DNA of 34,674 nt from an uncultured Alphaproteobacteria bacterium. Lineage in GTDB: Bacteria; Pseudomonadota; Alphaproteobacteria; Rhodobacterales; Rhodobacteraceae. Location of the stretch: contig CACJUU010000016.1 of the NCBI GenBank assembly GCA_902596605.1, forward strand, positions 1-34,674, given 5' to 3'. Below the pieces are notes generated by a model. That model worked only from the letters and a program-made list of their open reading frames with translations. It was not told where the DNA came from and did not search any database. The translations under genes and the position numbers were made by a program. Positions 1-8,649 of this stretch are shown here, in pieces (the stretch's first letter is position 1; each line of letters starts with the position of its first letter).

Positions 1-206
1 TTATGACTTCTGTAACAACTTTATTAGCTCTTTTCGCTCTGTATTTTCTGGGTGGCGATGTTATTAGAGGGTTTACGTTTGCTATGATCTGGGGTGTTCT
101 AGTTGGGACATACTCATCAATTTTTGTAGCAGCGAAAATTCTCTTAATACTTGATGTTAAACGAAATTGGGATGAAAAAGGCTCAAAAGCAGGAACACAA
201 TTTTAA
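1..206 (+). CDS. secF: SecF, C-terminal fragment (cut by window edge)
   Basis: This is the last 67-68 residues of the SecF subunit of the SecDF-YajC complex, an inner-membrane helper of Sec protein export driven by proton motive force. The reading frame is open from base 1 and stops at 204-206. The peptide begins MTSVTTLLALFALYF and continues GGDVIRGFTFAMIWGV and GTYSSIFVAA, the conserved last two membrane helices of SecF. The first Met is an internal residue, not a start. The matching N-terminal part of SecF, residues 1-219, lies on the opposite strand at 27371-28027. About 33 residues of the family's middle, including the DRxREN segment after NDTV, are in neither piece. sodB follows 67 bases downstream. 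Confidence 0.9.
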   Translation, partial: MTSVTTLLALFALYFLGGDVIRGFTFAMIWGVLVGTYSSIFVAAKILLILDVKRNWDEKGSKAGTQF

Positions 207-273
207 CTTACTGAACTGTTGCTAAACAAACTATTTATGCTAATTAATGAATATTATTTAAAGGAGATTGAAA

Positions 274-873
274 ATGGCATTTGAACTTAATGACTTGCCT
301 TATAGCCATGACGCCCTTGAGGCTGCAGGCATGAGCAAAGAAACTTTGGAGTTTCATCATGATTTGCACCACAAGGCTTATGTTGATAATGGTAATAAGC
401 TTATTTCAGGAACTGAGTACGAAAATATGACGTTAGAAGAAATAATCACAAAATCGTACGATCGATCGGCAATTGCTCAGTCTGGTATTTTTAATAATGC
501 ATCGCAGCACTGGAACCACATGCAGTTTTGGGAAATGATGGGTCCAAACCAAACAGGGTTACCAAGTGAATTGGCATCAGCTATAGACGATAGTTTTGGC
601 TCTTTTGGAAAGTTTAAAGAAGATTTTTGTGCTTCAGGAGTTGGACAGTTTGGATCAGGCTGGGTATGGCTTGTAAAATCTAGTGATGGGAGTCTCAAAA
701 TTTCAAAGACTGAAAATGGTGTTAATCCGTTGTGCCATAATGAGACAGCTCTTTTAGGATGTGATGTTTGGGAACACTCATATTACATCGATTTCAGAAA
801 TAAGAGACCTGCTTACTTAGAAAATTTTTTAGATAAGTTAGTTAATTGGGAAAATGTAGCCTCAAGAATGTAG
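274..873 (+). CDS. sodB: Superoxide dismutase, Fe type
   Basis: Cytoplasmic enzyme that converts superoxide to oxygen and hydrogen peroxide. The product is 199 residues, the normal length for bacterial Fe-SOD. Metal ligands are visible as His28 (in LEFHHDLHH), His82 (QHWNH), Asp164 and His168 (DVWEHSYY). Gln78, in the NNASQHWNH segment, is the position that favours iron over manganese in this family; the assignment to Fe is therefore by motif, and cambialistic activity cannot be excluded. I chose ATG 274 because AAGGAG at 261-266 lies 7 bases upstream; an in-frame TTG at 268 is too close to that site. The 67-base gap after secF may hold its own promoter, but no convincing -35/-10 pair is visible. 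Confidence 0.95.
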   Translation: MAFELNDLPYSHDALEAAGMSKETLEFHHDLHHKAYVDNGNKLISGTEYENMTLEEIITKSYDRSAIAQSGIFNNASQHWNHMQFWEMMGPNQTGLPSELASAIDDSFGSFGKFKEDFCASGVGQFGSGWVWLVKSSDGSLKISKTENGVNPLCHNETALLGCDVWEHSYYIDFRNKRPAYLENFLDKLVNWENVASRM

Positions 874-901
874 TAGCTAAAAGTCCCATAATTTTTCTAT
901 A

Positions 902-1810
902 TTGCATCTTAAGTACCTACTTCATTTAATTTTAGGGACAGTCATTTGGGGACTGTCCCCAATTTTTTATGATCTCTTATATAATGTCTCTTCAATCGAG
1001 ATAGTGGCACATAGATCGTTTTGGTCGGCAATATTTTTATTTCTTTATCTTTATTTTTTTTTAGGGTTGGATCGTAAATTTTTCCAAAAAGGTTTAAATG
1101 AATTAGGCTTACTTTTTTTGGCTGGGATATTGATTGCTATAAATTGGTATGGTTTCATTTATTCAGTAACCTCAGGCAATGCACTTCAGGCTTCTCTGGG
1201 CTATTACATATTCCCTCTGGTCGCCGTTTTTCTTGGGATTGTTTTCAACAAAGAAAAATTTACTTTCATTCAAATTCTTGCTATTTGTCTCGTCATTATA
1301 TCCGTTATTTCATTAATTTATATGAATGGAGAAGTGCCCGGCCTAGCTTTGATACTTGCATTCAGCTTTGGTTTCTATGGCTTGATAAAAAGCAACGTAA
1401 AATTAAATCCTATTTCATCTGTTACGTATGAAACGATTTTGATTACACCGTTAGCTATAATAGTGATGATTATCTTCACTGAACCAACAATTAGTAGGGA
1501 AAATATATTTGCCGATAGCACTTTAATTTTATTGATATTTTCTGGGCTAATTACTGCTGTTCCTCTCGTATTATTTTCTACGGGGACAAAAGTTTTTTCT
1601 TATGCCACTGTCGGTTTGGTGCAGTACTTAAATCCAACAATACAATTTATAATTGCAATCTTTTATTTTGAAGAAGCATTCGAGTTAGGTCACGCAATAG
1701 CGTTCTTTCTTATTTGGGTAGCATTATTTATCTATTCTTTTGAGTCAATCTCCAAAGAGCTCAATAAAGATGGTATTAGTGTTTCAACGCTTTCAAAAAA
1801 AACAAAATAA
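902..1810 (+). CDS. rarD: RarD-family EamA transporter
   Basis: Inner-membrane permease of the drug/metabolite transporter superfamily, 302 residues (E. coli RarD is about 296). Recognisable RarD segments include an early VIWGLSP, EIVAHRSFWS, NWYGFIYSV followed by ALQASLGYY, and a late GLVQYLNPTIQFIIA. About ten hydrophobic helices can be counted, consistent with two EamA repeats. The family is named for chloramphenicol sensitivity; the natural substrate is not established. The start is TTG 902: the frame is open only from 881 and no ATG or GTG precedes the first helix. The final 79 bases overlap the 3' end of the LOG gene on the other strand. Confidence 0.88.
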   Translation: MHLKYLLHLILGTVIWGLSPIFYDLLYNVSSIEIVAHRSFWSAIFLFLYLYFFLGLDRKFFQKGLNELGLLFLAGILIAINWYGFIYSVTSGNALQASLGYYIFPLVAVFLGIVFNKEKFTFIQILAICLVIISVISLIYMNGEVPGLALILAFSFGFYGLIKSNVKLNPISSVTYETILITPLAIIVMIIFTEPTISRENIFADSTLILLIFSGLITAVPLVLFSTGTKVFSYATVGLVQYLNPTIQFIIAIFYFEEAFELGHAIAFFLIWVALFIYSFESISKELNKDGISVSTLSKKTK

Positions 1811-2310
1811 TTTAAAAGGTCTATGCTAGCAAATTCTAAAGAAACGAATTGTTCCAGGAGCACCCTGAAATTATCCCAGTAACCATTAATATTTAAGAAA
1901 AATATTGGTTTTCTACTAATGTTCAACTGAAACCAAGTTATTGTTTCAGACACTTCTTCAAGCGTTCCAATGCCTCCTGGTAAGCACAAAAAAGCATCTG
2001 AATTATCATACATTGTTTTTTTTCTAATATGCATGTCATCAGTGATAATTATCTCTCCGTGGTTTTTGTCTATGCCTTCTATCTGTAATAAATGTTTGGG
2101 AATTATGCCAAGTACCTCTCCATTATTTTTATGCACACTTTTAGAGAGTTCCCCCATAAGTCCTAGTGAGCCACCTCCATAAACCAATTTGATTTGATTT
2201 TTCGCAAGTTGTTCTCCTAATTTTTCGGCAGCCTCTTTATAAATTAAGCTATTTCCAGTTTTGGAGCCACAGAAGACACAAAGGGATTTTTTTTGTTTAA
2301 TATTTTTCAT
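1732..2310 (-). CDS. LOG family protein (TIGR00730 type)
   Basis: Predicted cytoplasmic phosphoribohydrolase of the LOG (Lonely Guy) family, which releases the base from cytokinin-type nucleoside 5'-monophosphates or from AMP-like nucleotides. The protein is 192 residues, the usual length. The fold markers are CVFCGSKTG at residues 11-19, LVYGGGSLGLMG at 42-53, Arg96 in MHIRKK, and the catalytic loop PGGIGTLEE at 111-119. These family proteins were often annotated as lysine decarboxylases in the past, a label this motif set does not support. It starts at ATG 2310, divergent from the LysM gene (78 bases apart), and its end overlaps rarD by 79 bases. The real substrate in this organism is unknown. 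Confidence 0.9.
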   Translation of the reverse strand: MKNIKQKKSLCVFCGSKTGNSLIYKEAAEKLGEQLAKNQIKLVYGGGSLGLMGELSKSVHKNNGEVLGIIPKHLLQIEGIDKNHGEIIITDDMHIRKKTMYDNSDAFLCLPGGIGTLEEVSETITWFQLNISRKPIFFLNINGYWDNFRVLLEQFVSLEFASIDLLNYFVFFESVETLIPSLLSSLEIDSKE

Positions 2311-2388
2311 ATTTTTAAGAGAACGTTTCCCACAATTTTTAGTAGTTTTTCATAGAAATCCAGTTTACCCTAGGGACTAGGAGAGCCA

Positions 2389-3483
2389 ATGATTAATTTT
2401 CTTTTAAAGTATACGGGTACTTATGGGTTGCTTGCTATTTTGGCAGTTGCAATTGTTACCCCTACTTATTTTTTCTTTACTAGTCAGCAAGAGCTGCGTC
2501 AAGAGCCCTCTGCAGAAAAACAAGATTTTAGTAATGAAGAAAAGATTGAAGAAAAAATAGTTTTATCTGAAGAACTAAAAGAAACTACCGATGGAACTTC
2601 TAACAAGTCAAAACAAAAGGAACCCTCTAAGCGAGAAAATAAAGAGTTTTCGGAGCAAGTTGATAGTGTGTCAGTTGATGTTTTTCGTGTAGATGAGTTT
2701 GGAAATATAATATCAGCGGGTAAAGTTTCAAAGGAAGCCAAAATTGAAATTTTAGCTGATAATAAAAAAATTATTGGAGCTGATAAAACTGAGGCCGATG
2801 GAAGCTTTGTTATATTTGGAAAAGCTCAGAGCACAGGTTTAGTTCAAACTGTCAAAATAAGAGGATTAATTGAGGATAAAGGCGAAGAAAAAATAGTCGA
2901 CTCAGCTGATTTATTTTTTGTACTACCTCAAGTCGAGAAAAATAATGAAAAAGAGGTAAATAAAATAGAAAAAAAGCCACTAATTGTTAGAGATGACGGA
3001 AATGACCTTAAAGTTCTCGTGCCAATTCAAGTGAGTTCTGTTGATAGAATTACATTAGATACGATAAGTTACACTCAGGATTCAAATGCCGAGCTAGCTG
3101 GTCGAGCGCGACTTGATAACACGATTAGAATTTACTTAAATAATGAATTGGAAAGTGAGGTAAAAGTAAACGAAAGTGGAGCATGGAAAACTACACTGTC
3201 ATATGTTCAAGCTGGAGTTTACACCTTGAGACTTGACGAATTAAACGATAACGGAATTGTCGAAGGTAGGCTAGAGCTGCCTTTTAAAAAAGAAGATGAA
3301 GCACTTATTCAAGCTATGGGAGAAGGGAGCATTACCGTGCAACCAGGAAATAGTTTGTGGAGGATCGCAAGAAAATATTATGGAAAAGGCATACAATATG
3401 TTGAAATATTTGAAAGAAATTCTCATCTAATAAAAGATCCCGATTTAATTTATCCAGGCCAAGTGTTTTCACTGCCAAACTAA
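2389..3483 (+). CDS. LysM-domain membrane-anchored envelope protein
   Basis: A 364-residue protein with one N-terminal membrane segment (about residues 12-31), a charged Glu/Lys-rich low-complexity stretch (about 34-85), a middle part that looks like one or two beta-sandwich (Ig-like) repeats, and a C-terminal LysM domain (about 313-364: ITVQPGNSLWRIARKYYG, then the NPDLIYPGQ-like segment DPDLIYPGQVFSLP). LysM binds the glycan backbone of peptidoglycan, so the protein probably spans from inner membrane to cell wall. The start at ATG 2389 is supported by AGGAGAG at 2379-2385. It opens the envelope gene run that leads to bamB and der. Similar LysM proteins occur across Alphaproteobacteria with no firmly assigned role. 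Confidence 0.85.
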   Translation: MINFLLKYTGTYGLLAILAVAIVTPTYFFFTSQQELRQEPSAEKQDFSNEEKIEEKIVLSEELKETTDGTSNKSKQKEPSKRENKEFSEQVDSVSVDVFRVDEFGNIISAGKVSKEAKIEILADNKKIIGADKTEADGSFVIFGKAQSTGLVQTVKIRGLIEDKGEEKIVDSADLFFVLPQVEKNNEKEVNKIEKKPLIVRDDGNDLKVLVPIQVSSVDRITLDTISYTQDSNAELAGRARLDNTIRIYLNNELESEVKVNESGAWKTTLSYVQAGVYTLRLDELNDNGIVEGRLELPFKKEDEALIQAMGEGSITVQPGNSLWRIARKYYGKGIQYVEIFERNSHLIKDPDLIYPGQVFSLPN

Positions 3484-3511
3484 TCTATGAAAAAGTAGTA
3501 ATATAACAATA

Positions 3512-5356
3512 ATGAGAACTAGTTCTTATGCAAATGACGATTTAAGGAAAGTCAACAAGCAGGAGGACTATAAGTCTATTTTTGCAACTACTTTTCGCTA
3601 CTTGTGGCCGGATGAACTAATTTTTAGAATTAGGGTCATAGGTTCACTTTTTTGTTTAATACTTGCAAAAGTTTTTACGGTTTTAACACCTTTATTGCTT
3701 ATGACCTTGGTCGATGAATTAAATGTTTCAGTTAATGGTACCAAGACAGGTGACTTCGTAATATGGGGAGCAGTTGCATTGGCTTTGGGCTATGGAGCAG
3801 CAAGGTTTTCATCGGTTGCTTTCGTACAAATTAGAGACTTTCTTTTTGTAAATGTTGCTCAAAATGGTCTAAAAAAGCTTAGTATGGATGCCTTTCAACA
3901 TATGCATAGCCTTCCTCTGAGTTTCCACTTGTCTAGACAGACTGGTTCTCTACATAAGGTTATTGATCGAGGCGTGCGGGGTATAGAATTTCTTCTTAGG
4001 TTTGTACTTTTTTCCATCGGACCTTTAATTCTCGAGTTATTATTTGTCTGTATTTTGATTACTTACAAGTTTGACGAAATTTTTCTAATTATTATTCTGG
4101 TGACAATATTTTTATACGTCATTTTCACTGTAAGCGTTACAAATTGGAGAGTGAGAATACGAAAAAAAATGAATATATGGGATGCTGACCTAAGCCAAAA
4201 GACGATAGATAGCCTTTTAAACTATGAGACAGTAAAATATTTTTCTGCAGAAAATCATGAAAAAGAGAAGTATTTGCAATCATTAACGTCATATGAGCTC
4301 TTTGCTATTAAGACTGGAAAATCGTTATCAATGCTTAATTTTGGTCAGGCTCTCATTGTAACACTTGGGTTGCTGATCCTAATAGTTATTTCAACAAAAC
4401 AGGTTATTGATGGCTCTTTAACAGTAGGTGGTTTGGTTGGATTGAATGCAATTATGTTGCAATTAATTTTACCATTGAACTTTTTAGGTACTGTTTATCG
4501 AGAAATAAGGCAGGCGTTGGTTGATATGGCAGATTTATTTATGTTGTTTCGGGAGGATAGGGAGGAGGATGAAATAGTAAAAGACGAGCTTACTTCTATT
4601 GAGCAGGGGTTTATTTTTGATAAAGTTTCTTTTGGGTATGTCGGGGCTAGGATGGTTATTAGCGATGTTAGTTTTTCCATTCCTGTTGGAAAAACAATCG
4701 CGATAGTCGGGCCGTCTGGTAGCGGCAAGTCTACAATAGGAAAACTAATTTTTGGTTTTTATAAACCATCGAGTGGAAATATTTTAATCGATGGAAGGGA
4801 CAGTGCTGACTTAAAAACAGCAACGGTTAGGAAGCAATTAGCAGTCACTCCCCAAGATATAGTTCTATTTAATGATACGTTAGGATATAATATTAAATAT
4901 GGTTCTAACCACGTCTCAGATGACAAATTGAATAGTGTTATTGATCAAGTAGATTTAACGGATTTTGTTTCAAGCTTACCGGATGGTTTGGCAACTCAGG
5001 TCGGTGAAAGAGGTCTTAAGTTATCTGGAGGCGAAAAGCAAAGAGTTGCTATTGCTAGAATGTTATTGAAAGATTGTTGCATTAATATTCTTGATGAAGC
5101 TACTAGTTCACTGGATTTAAAAACAGAAAAAATAATTGTTGAAAATTTATTAGAAAAAAAGACAAGTAAGACTTTAATAATTATATCCCATAGGTTATCT
5201 TCCATTGCGAATGCGGACAATATTTTGGTTATAGAAAATGGTCGACTGACTCAACAGGGGAAACATGTTAGCTTAATGCAGGAAAACGGACTATACAAAG
5301 AAATGTGGGAAAAACAGAAAAAATACGAAGTTACAGATACGCGGGACAAATCTTAA
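3512..5356 (+). CDS. Atm1/HMT1-type ABC exporter (fused permease and ATPase)
   Basis: A 614-residue half-transporter. Six membrane helices occupy about residues 45-330. The C-terminal nucleotide-binding domain has Walker A GPSGSGKST (about 400-408), the signature LSGGEKQR (about 503-510), Walker B INILDEATSSLD (about 524-535) and the H-loop histidine in IISHRLSS (about 559). The NAENHEKEKY-like segment SAENHEKEKY (about 247-256) and the ETVKYFSAE context are typical of the mitochondrial Atm1 and bacterial heavy-metal/glutathione exporter group. Members export glutathione-bound metals or sulfur species; the cargo here is inferred only. It acts as a homodimer in the inner membrane. The gene sits 28 bases after the LysM gene, and its stop overlaps the next ATG in TAATG. 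Confidence 0.88.
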   Translation: MRTSSYANDDLRKVNKQEDYKSIFATTFRYLWPDELIFRIRVIGSLFCLILAKVFTVLTPLLLMTLVDELNVSVNGTKTGDFVIWGAVALALGYGAARFSSVAFVQIRDFLFVNVAQNGLKKLSMDAFQHMHSLPLSFHLSRQTGSLHKVIDRGVRGIEFLLRFVLFSIGPLILELLFVCILITYKFDEIFLIIILVTIFLYVIFTVSVTNWRVRIRKKMNIWDADLSQKTIDSLLNYETVKYFSAENHEKEKYLQSLTSYELFAIKTGKSLSMLNFGQALIVTLGLLILIVISTKQVIDGSLTVGGLVGLNAIMLQLILPLNFLGTVYREIRQALVDMADLFMLFREDREEDEIVKDELTSIEQGFIFDKVSFGYVGARMVISDVSFSIPVGKTIAIVGPSGSGKSTIGKLIFGFYKPSSGNILIDGRDSADLKTATVRKQLAVTPQDIVLFNDTLGYNIKYGSNHVSDDKLNSVIDQVDLTDFVSSLPDGLATQVGERGLKLSGGEKQRVAIARMLLKDCCINILDEATSSLDLKTEKIIVENLLEKKTSKTLIIISHRLSSIANADNILVIENGRLTQQGKHVSLMQENGLYKEMWEKQKKYEVTDTRDKS

Positions 5357-5994
5357 TGGTTGAATCAGAAAGCTTTATCAAAGAGGTCAGCGAAGAAGTT
5401 AAAAGGGATAAACTATTTAAGTTTCTTAATAAATTTAAGTGGCCTCTATTTGCTTTGATTATACTCTTAATTGGAGCAGTTGGAGGCTATGAATATTACA
5501 AGTTTTCTAAAAAAGCTAAGTCACAAAAAAATGGAGAGTTTTTGGTCTCCGCAATGGAAAACTTAAAAAATAATGGTCAAACTGTTACCGAAGAAATGGA
5601 TAACAAATTTTTATCCGTTTTTATTAAGTTGAATGAGGCAAAATATTTTGAAGAAAAAGATGACATTAAAAGCGCGACAGCTGCGTATGAGTATATAATT
5701 AGTAAGCACGGTGAAAATAAATTTTTTAACCATTATTCAAAATTCCAATTGTATTTAATGGATCCCGCAGAAAGTCTCAGTGATAAAAAGAAAATAGATA
5801 TTCTTGATGAGCTCTCTGGTCCAGATGGTCCTCTGAAGTTATTAGCGTTAGAGCAAAAACTATATTTATATGTGAAGATTAGTGACTTAGATAACATAAT
5901 GTCACACGTGAAGCTTATATTATCAGATCCATCAATCATGCCTGAACAGTTTAGCAGGATAAAAGAAATTGAAAAAATTTATGAGCTTAATTGA
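5356..5994 (+). CDS. YfgM-like TPR membrane protein
   Basis: A 212-residue protein with a cytoplasmic basic N-terminus, a single membrane helix (about residues 29-47, WPLFALIILLIGAVGGYEYY) and a periplasmic alpha-helical part resembling the TPR_21 domain of YfgM. In E. coli, YfgM is an ancillary chaperone partner of PpiD and the Sec translocon, and its gene lies directly before bamB and der, exactly as here. I chose ATG 5356, in TAATG with the ABC gene stop; an in-frame ATG at 5305 would add 17 residues that lie inside the ABC gene and before the normal N-terminus. Sequence similarity to E. coli YfgM is low, so the call rests on topology plus synteny. Confidence 0.72.
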   Translation: MVESESFIKEVSEEVKRDKLFKFLNKFKWPLFALIILLIGAVGGYEYYKFSKKAKSQKNGEFLVSAMENLKNNGQTVTEEMDNKFLSVFIKLNEAKYFEEKDDIKSATAAYEYIISKHGENKFFNHYSKFQLYLMDPAESLSDKKKIDILDELSGPDGPLKLLALEQKLYLYVKISDLDNIMSHVKLILSDPSIMPEQFSRIKEIEKIYELN

Positions 5995-7267
5995 TTATAT
6001 TTTTAAAAGATTTGCTTTTTTAAAGTTAATCCTAATTACCTCTGCTATTTTTTCTCAGAGTTGTTCTAATGATCAAAGACTAGAGGGTTTTAGACAGCCA
6101 GTTTTATTGGAACAAAAGGTTTATGAAATAAGCAAAAAAAGCAAAAAATTGGCTCTTGGAAATCCGAAAAATATTAGCTCTTGGACGCATAGTGGTGGTG
6201 GGTCAAGCCATAGTTTAGGCAACATGGCTTTCTCAGCAGACGGAAAGTTTATTTCTCATTCCAAAGTTAAGGTTGGTCCTAAAGGATCATACTCTGAGCC
6301 AATTGTTCAAAATAATCAGATTTTTTTGATGACGCCCAATGGATATGTTGTTGTTTATAATGACAAAGGGCAATTCCAGTGGGAGCTAAGCATTGTTCCT
6401 GAGGGAAGTAGGGCGAAGAGCGATATATATGGTGGCTTGGCAATAAATAAAGATAAGATTGCCGTTACTTCATCATTCGGAGAGCTCTTGCTAATTAGTA
6501 TATCAAAGAGGAGAGTGGATTGGAGATATGATTTCAAAAGACCATTTAGATCAGCACCTATATTTCATAAGGGATTTATTTTTGGAGTTACAGGAGATGA
6601 TATTGCTGTATCTTTTGATGTTAAGGGCAAGTTAAGGTGGACAAAAAAGGGACCTCAGAAAAACACAAAAGTGTTTGCAACAGTATCTCCTGCTGCCTTG
6701 GGAAGTAAGGTGCTTTTCCCGTTTAGTGGTGGTTCTTTAGTCGCGCTCAACGCGGTGAATGGAATAGAAGCGTGGAAAATAAATTTAGAAAATTCTAATA
6801 TTGGTTCAGCATCTGCTTCATTAGGCGATTTTGCTAGTGACCCGGCAGTATACGGCTCAAGTATATTTGGAGTAGGTGCCTTCGGTGAAACCTTTTCTGC
6901 AACCAAAAGTGGGAAAGTTTTATGGAGAAACAACATCCAGAGTTCTAGTCGACTAGTAGTATCTGGTAATTCCGCTTTCTACACTTCCAACAACTCTTTG
7001 ATAGGAAGAATTAATTCTAAGAATGGGAAAATAGTATTTTTAAAAGAGATTACAGGTAAAAAATGGGTCAAATATCATGGTCCGTTACTTCTTCAAAATA
7101 AGCTGCTAGTTCTTGCTACCGATAAAAATGCTTATTGGTTTTCTCCGGAAGATGGAAGGTTGCTTAATACGGAGAAACTTGGAAAAAAAATTTCGTCTCC
7201 TCCAGTAGTAGTAAACAAAAGACTAATGTTTGTTTCTGAAGATGGTATGTTGAATATACTTAACTAG
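5981..7267 (+). CDS. bamB: BamB-like PQQ-repeat beta-propeller protein
   Basis: Predicted outer-membrane assembly factor, a beta-propeller accessory of the BamA complex. The 428-residue product shows repeated propeller blades with the pattern G..xALNAVNGIEAWK and similar (for example GKFISHSKV, GQFQWELS, RRVDWRYD, GKLRWTKKG, GKVLWRNN). The N-terminus is a signal sequence ending at Cys28 (AIFSQSC), a poor lipobox, so lipidation is likely but not certain. I chose ATG 5981, which overlaps the YfgM-like gene by 14 bases; an upstream TTG at 5969 is less likely. Placement between YfgM-like and der matches the proteobacterial yfgM-bamB-der order and is the strongest support for BamB over other PQQ-repeat proteins. 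Confidence 0.85.
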   Translation: MSLIDYIFKRFAFLKLILITSAIFSQSCSNDQRLEGFRQPVLLEQKVYEISKKSKKLALGNPKNISSWTHSGGGSSHSLGNMAFSADGKFISHSKVKVGPKGSYSEPIVQNNQIFLMTPNGYVVVYNDKGQFQWELSIVPEGSRAKSDIYGGLAINKDKIAVTSSFGELLLISISKRRVDWRYDFKRPFRSAPIFHKGFIFGVTGDDIAVSFDVKGKLRWTKKGPQKNTKVFATVSPAALGSKVLFPFSGGSLVALNAVNGIEAWKINLENSNIGSASASLGDFASDPAVYGSSIFGVGAFGETFSATKSGKVLWRNNIQSSSRLVVSGNSAFYTSNNSLIGRINSKNGKIVFLKEITGKKWVKYHGPLLLQNKLLVLATDKNAYWFSPEDGRLLNTEKLGKKISSPPVVVNKRLMFVSEDGMLNILN

Positions 7268-7284
7268 TAAATAAGGAGAATTTC

Positions 7285-8649
7285 TTGTTCATAAGAGCAG
7301 GTATAGTTGGTCGCCCGAATGTTGGGAAATCTACATTCTTCAATTGTTTGCTGGGACGTACTAGAGCGATCGTAGGTGATTTTGCTGGAGTTACACGCGA
7401 TTATAAGGAAGAGCTTCTAGATTTAAAAAACTTTCAAATCCAGTTAGTGGATACTGCTGGCCTGAAATCGTCACTTATTTCTGAACAAGAAAAGACAATA
7501 AATAGGCATACCCTCAATTTAATTAATCATTTAGATATTATTCTGTTTGTCGTAGATGGCAGAGTGGGAGTGACTTTTGAAGATAAAGAAATTTTTCAAT
7601 TATGTAGGAAGTTAGATAAGCCTACTATTTTAGTTGTAAATAAAGTTGAAACATCTCTGATTGAAAAGAAATTTTTTGAAGAGGATATAAATTTTTTTGG
7701 TTTACCTTATATTATTTTTGTTTCCAGTGAGCACAGGTTAGGGATAGAAAAAGTGTTAGGTACCCTCGAAGATATTTGTCAAGAAAATAAATTAGAATCG
7801 ATCGCGAAAGAAGAATTCAATTATGAAAAAAATCCGATAAATATAGCGATAATAGGTCGCCCAAATGTTGGGAAATCTACGCTTGTAAACGCCATTATAA
7901 AAAAGAAAAGATTTGTTACAGGTCCAGAAGCCGGATTAACAAGAGACAGCAATTTTGTTTTTTTTGATTGGGATAATGTTTTTTTCAAGATTTACGACAC
8001 TGCTGGTGCAAGAAAAAAACGCAAAATTGATAATTCTTTAGAAAAAGAGTCAGTCAAAGAAACCTTAAGAGCCATAAAGTTTGCTCAAATTGTTATATTA
8101 GTTTTAGAACCTGATGAGTTACTTAATGCTCAGGATCAAAAGCTTGCCTCTCTGTGCGAGAGAGAGGGTAGAGCCATTGTTTTTGTTGTCAACAAGAGCG
8201 ACAAAATTTTTGATAAAAAATTTGCTGATGAAAAGCTCAAGAAAACTATTTCAAAATCTTTGCCTCAGTTCAAAGGAGCTTATTTTTCTTATATTTCAGG
8301 TTTAAAAAGTATTGGTCTTGATACCTTAAGAGAAAATGTGATGAAAGCTTATTCAAATTGGAACTTTAGACAGTCTACTTCTAATCTGAATACTTGGTTG
8401 AAGGAAAAACTTGATAAACACGCTCCACCAACTAACAACGAAAAAAGAAGAATAAAGCTAAAATATATAGTGCAGTCAAACAGTAGACCGCCAACTATCA
8501 AAATATTTACTTCTCACAATGGTATCGTGTCAAAATCTTACAAAAGGTATCTTGAAAACTCATTTAGAGAAGATTTTGGTCTTCTCGGTACACCAATAAG
8601 AATAATATTTAAGTCAGGTGATAATCCTTTCACCTCTAATAAGCATTAA
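7285..8649 (+). CDS. der: Ribosome biogenesis GTPase Der (EngA)
   Basis: Essential double-GTPase that helps assemble the 50S ribosomal subunit. The 454-residue product has two complete G domains: first G1 GRPNVGKS at 9-16, then DTAGLKSS and NKVE; second G1 GRPNVGKS at 191-198, then DTAGARKK and NKSD. A C-terminal KH-like domain follows (about 365-454). Switch I of the first domain reads DFAGVTRD in place of the common DxPGVTRD, a mild deviation. The start is TTG 7285: AAGGAG at 7273-7278 sits 6 bases upstream and the peptide begins directly at the first G domain. The last 36 bases overlap the convergent SDR gene. Confidence 0.97.
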   Translation: MFIRAGIVGRPNVGKSTFFNCLLGRTRAIVGDFAGVTRDYKEELLDLKNFQIQLVDTAGLKSSLISEQEKTINRHTLNLINHLDIILFVVDGRVGVTFEDKEIFQLCRKLDKPTILVVNKVETSLIEKKFFEEDINFFGLPYIIFVSSEHRLGIEKVLGTLEDICQENKLESIAKEEFNYEKNPINIAIIGRPNVGKSTLVNAIIKKKRFVTGPEAGLTRDSNFVFFDWDNVFFKIYDTAGARKKRKIDNSLEKESVKETLRAIKFAQIVILVLEPDELLNAQDQKLASLCEREGRAIVFVVNKSDKIFDKKFADEKLKKTISKSLPQFKGAYFSYISGLKSIGLDTLRENVMKAYSNWNFRQSTSNLNTWLKEKLDKHAPPTNNEKRRIKLKYIVQSNSRPPTIKIFTSHNGIVSKSYKRYLENSFREDFGLLGTPIRIIFKSGDNPFTSNKH

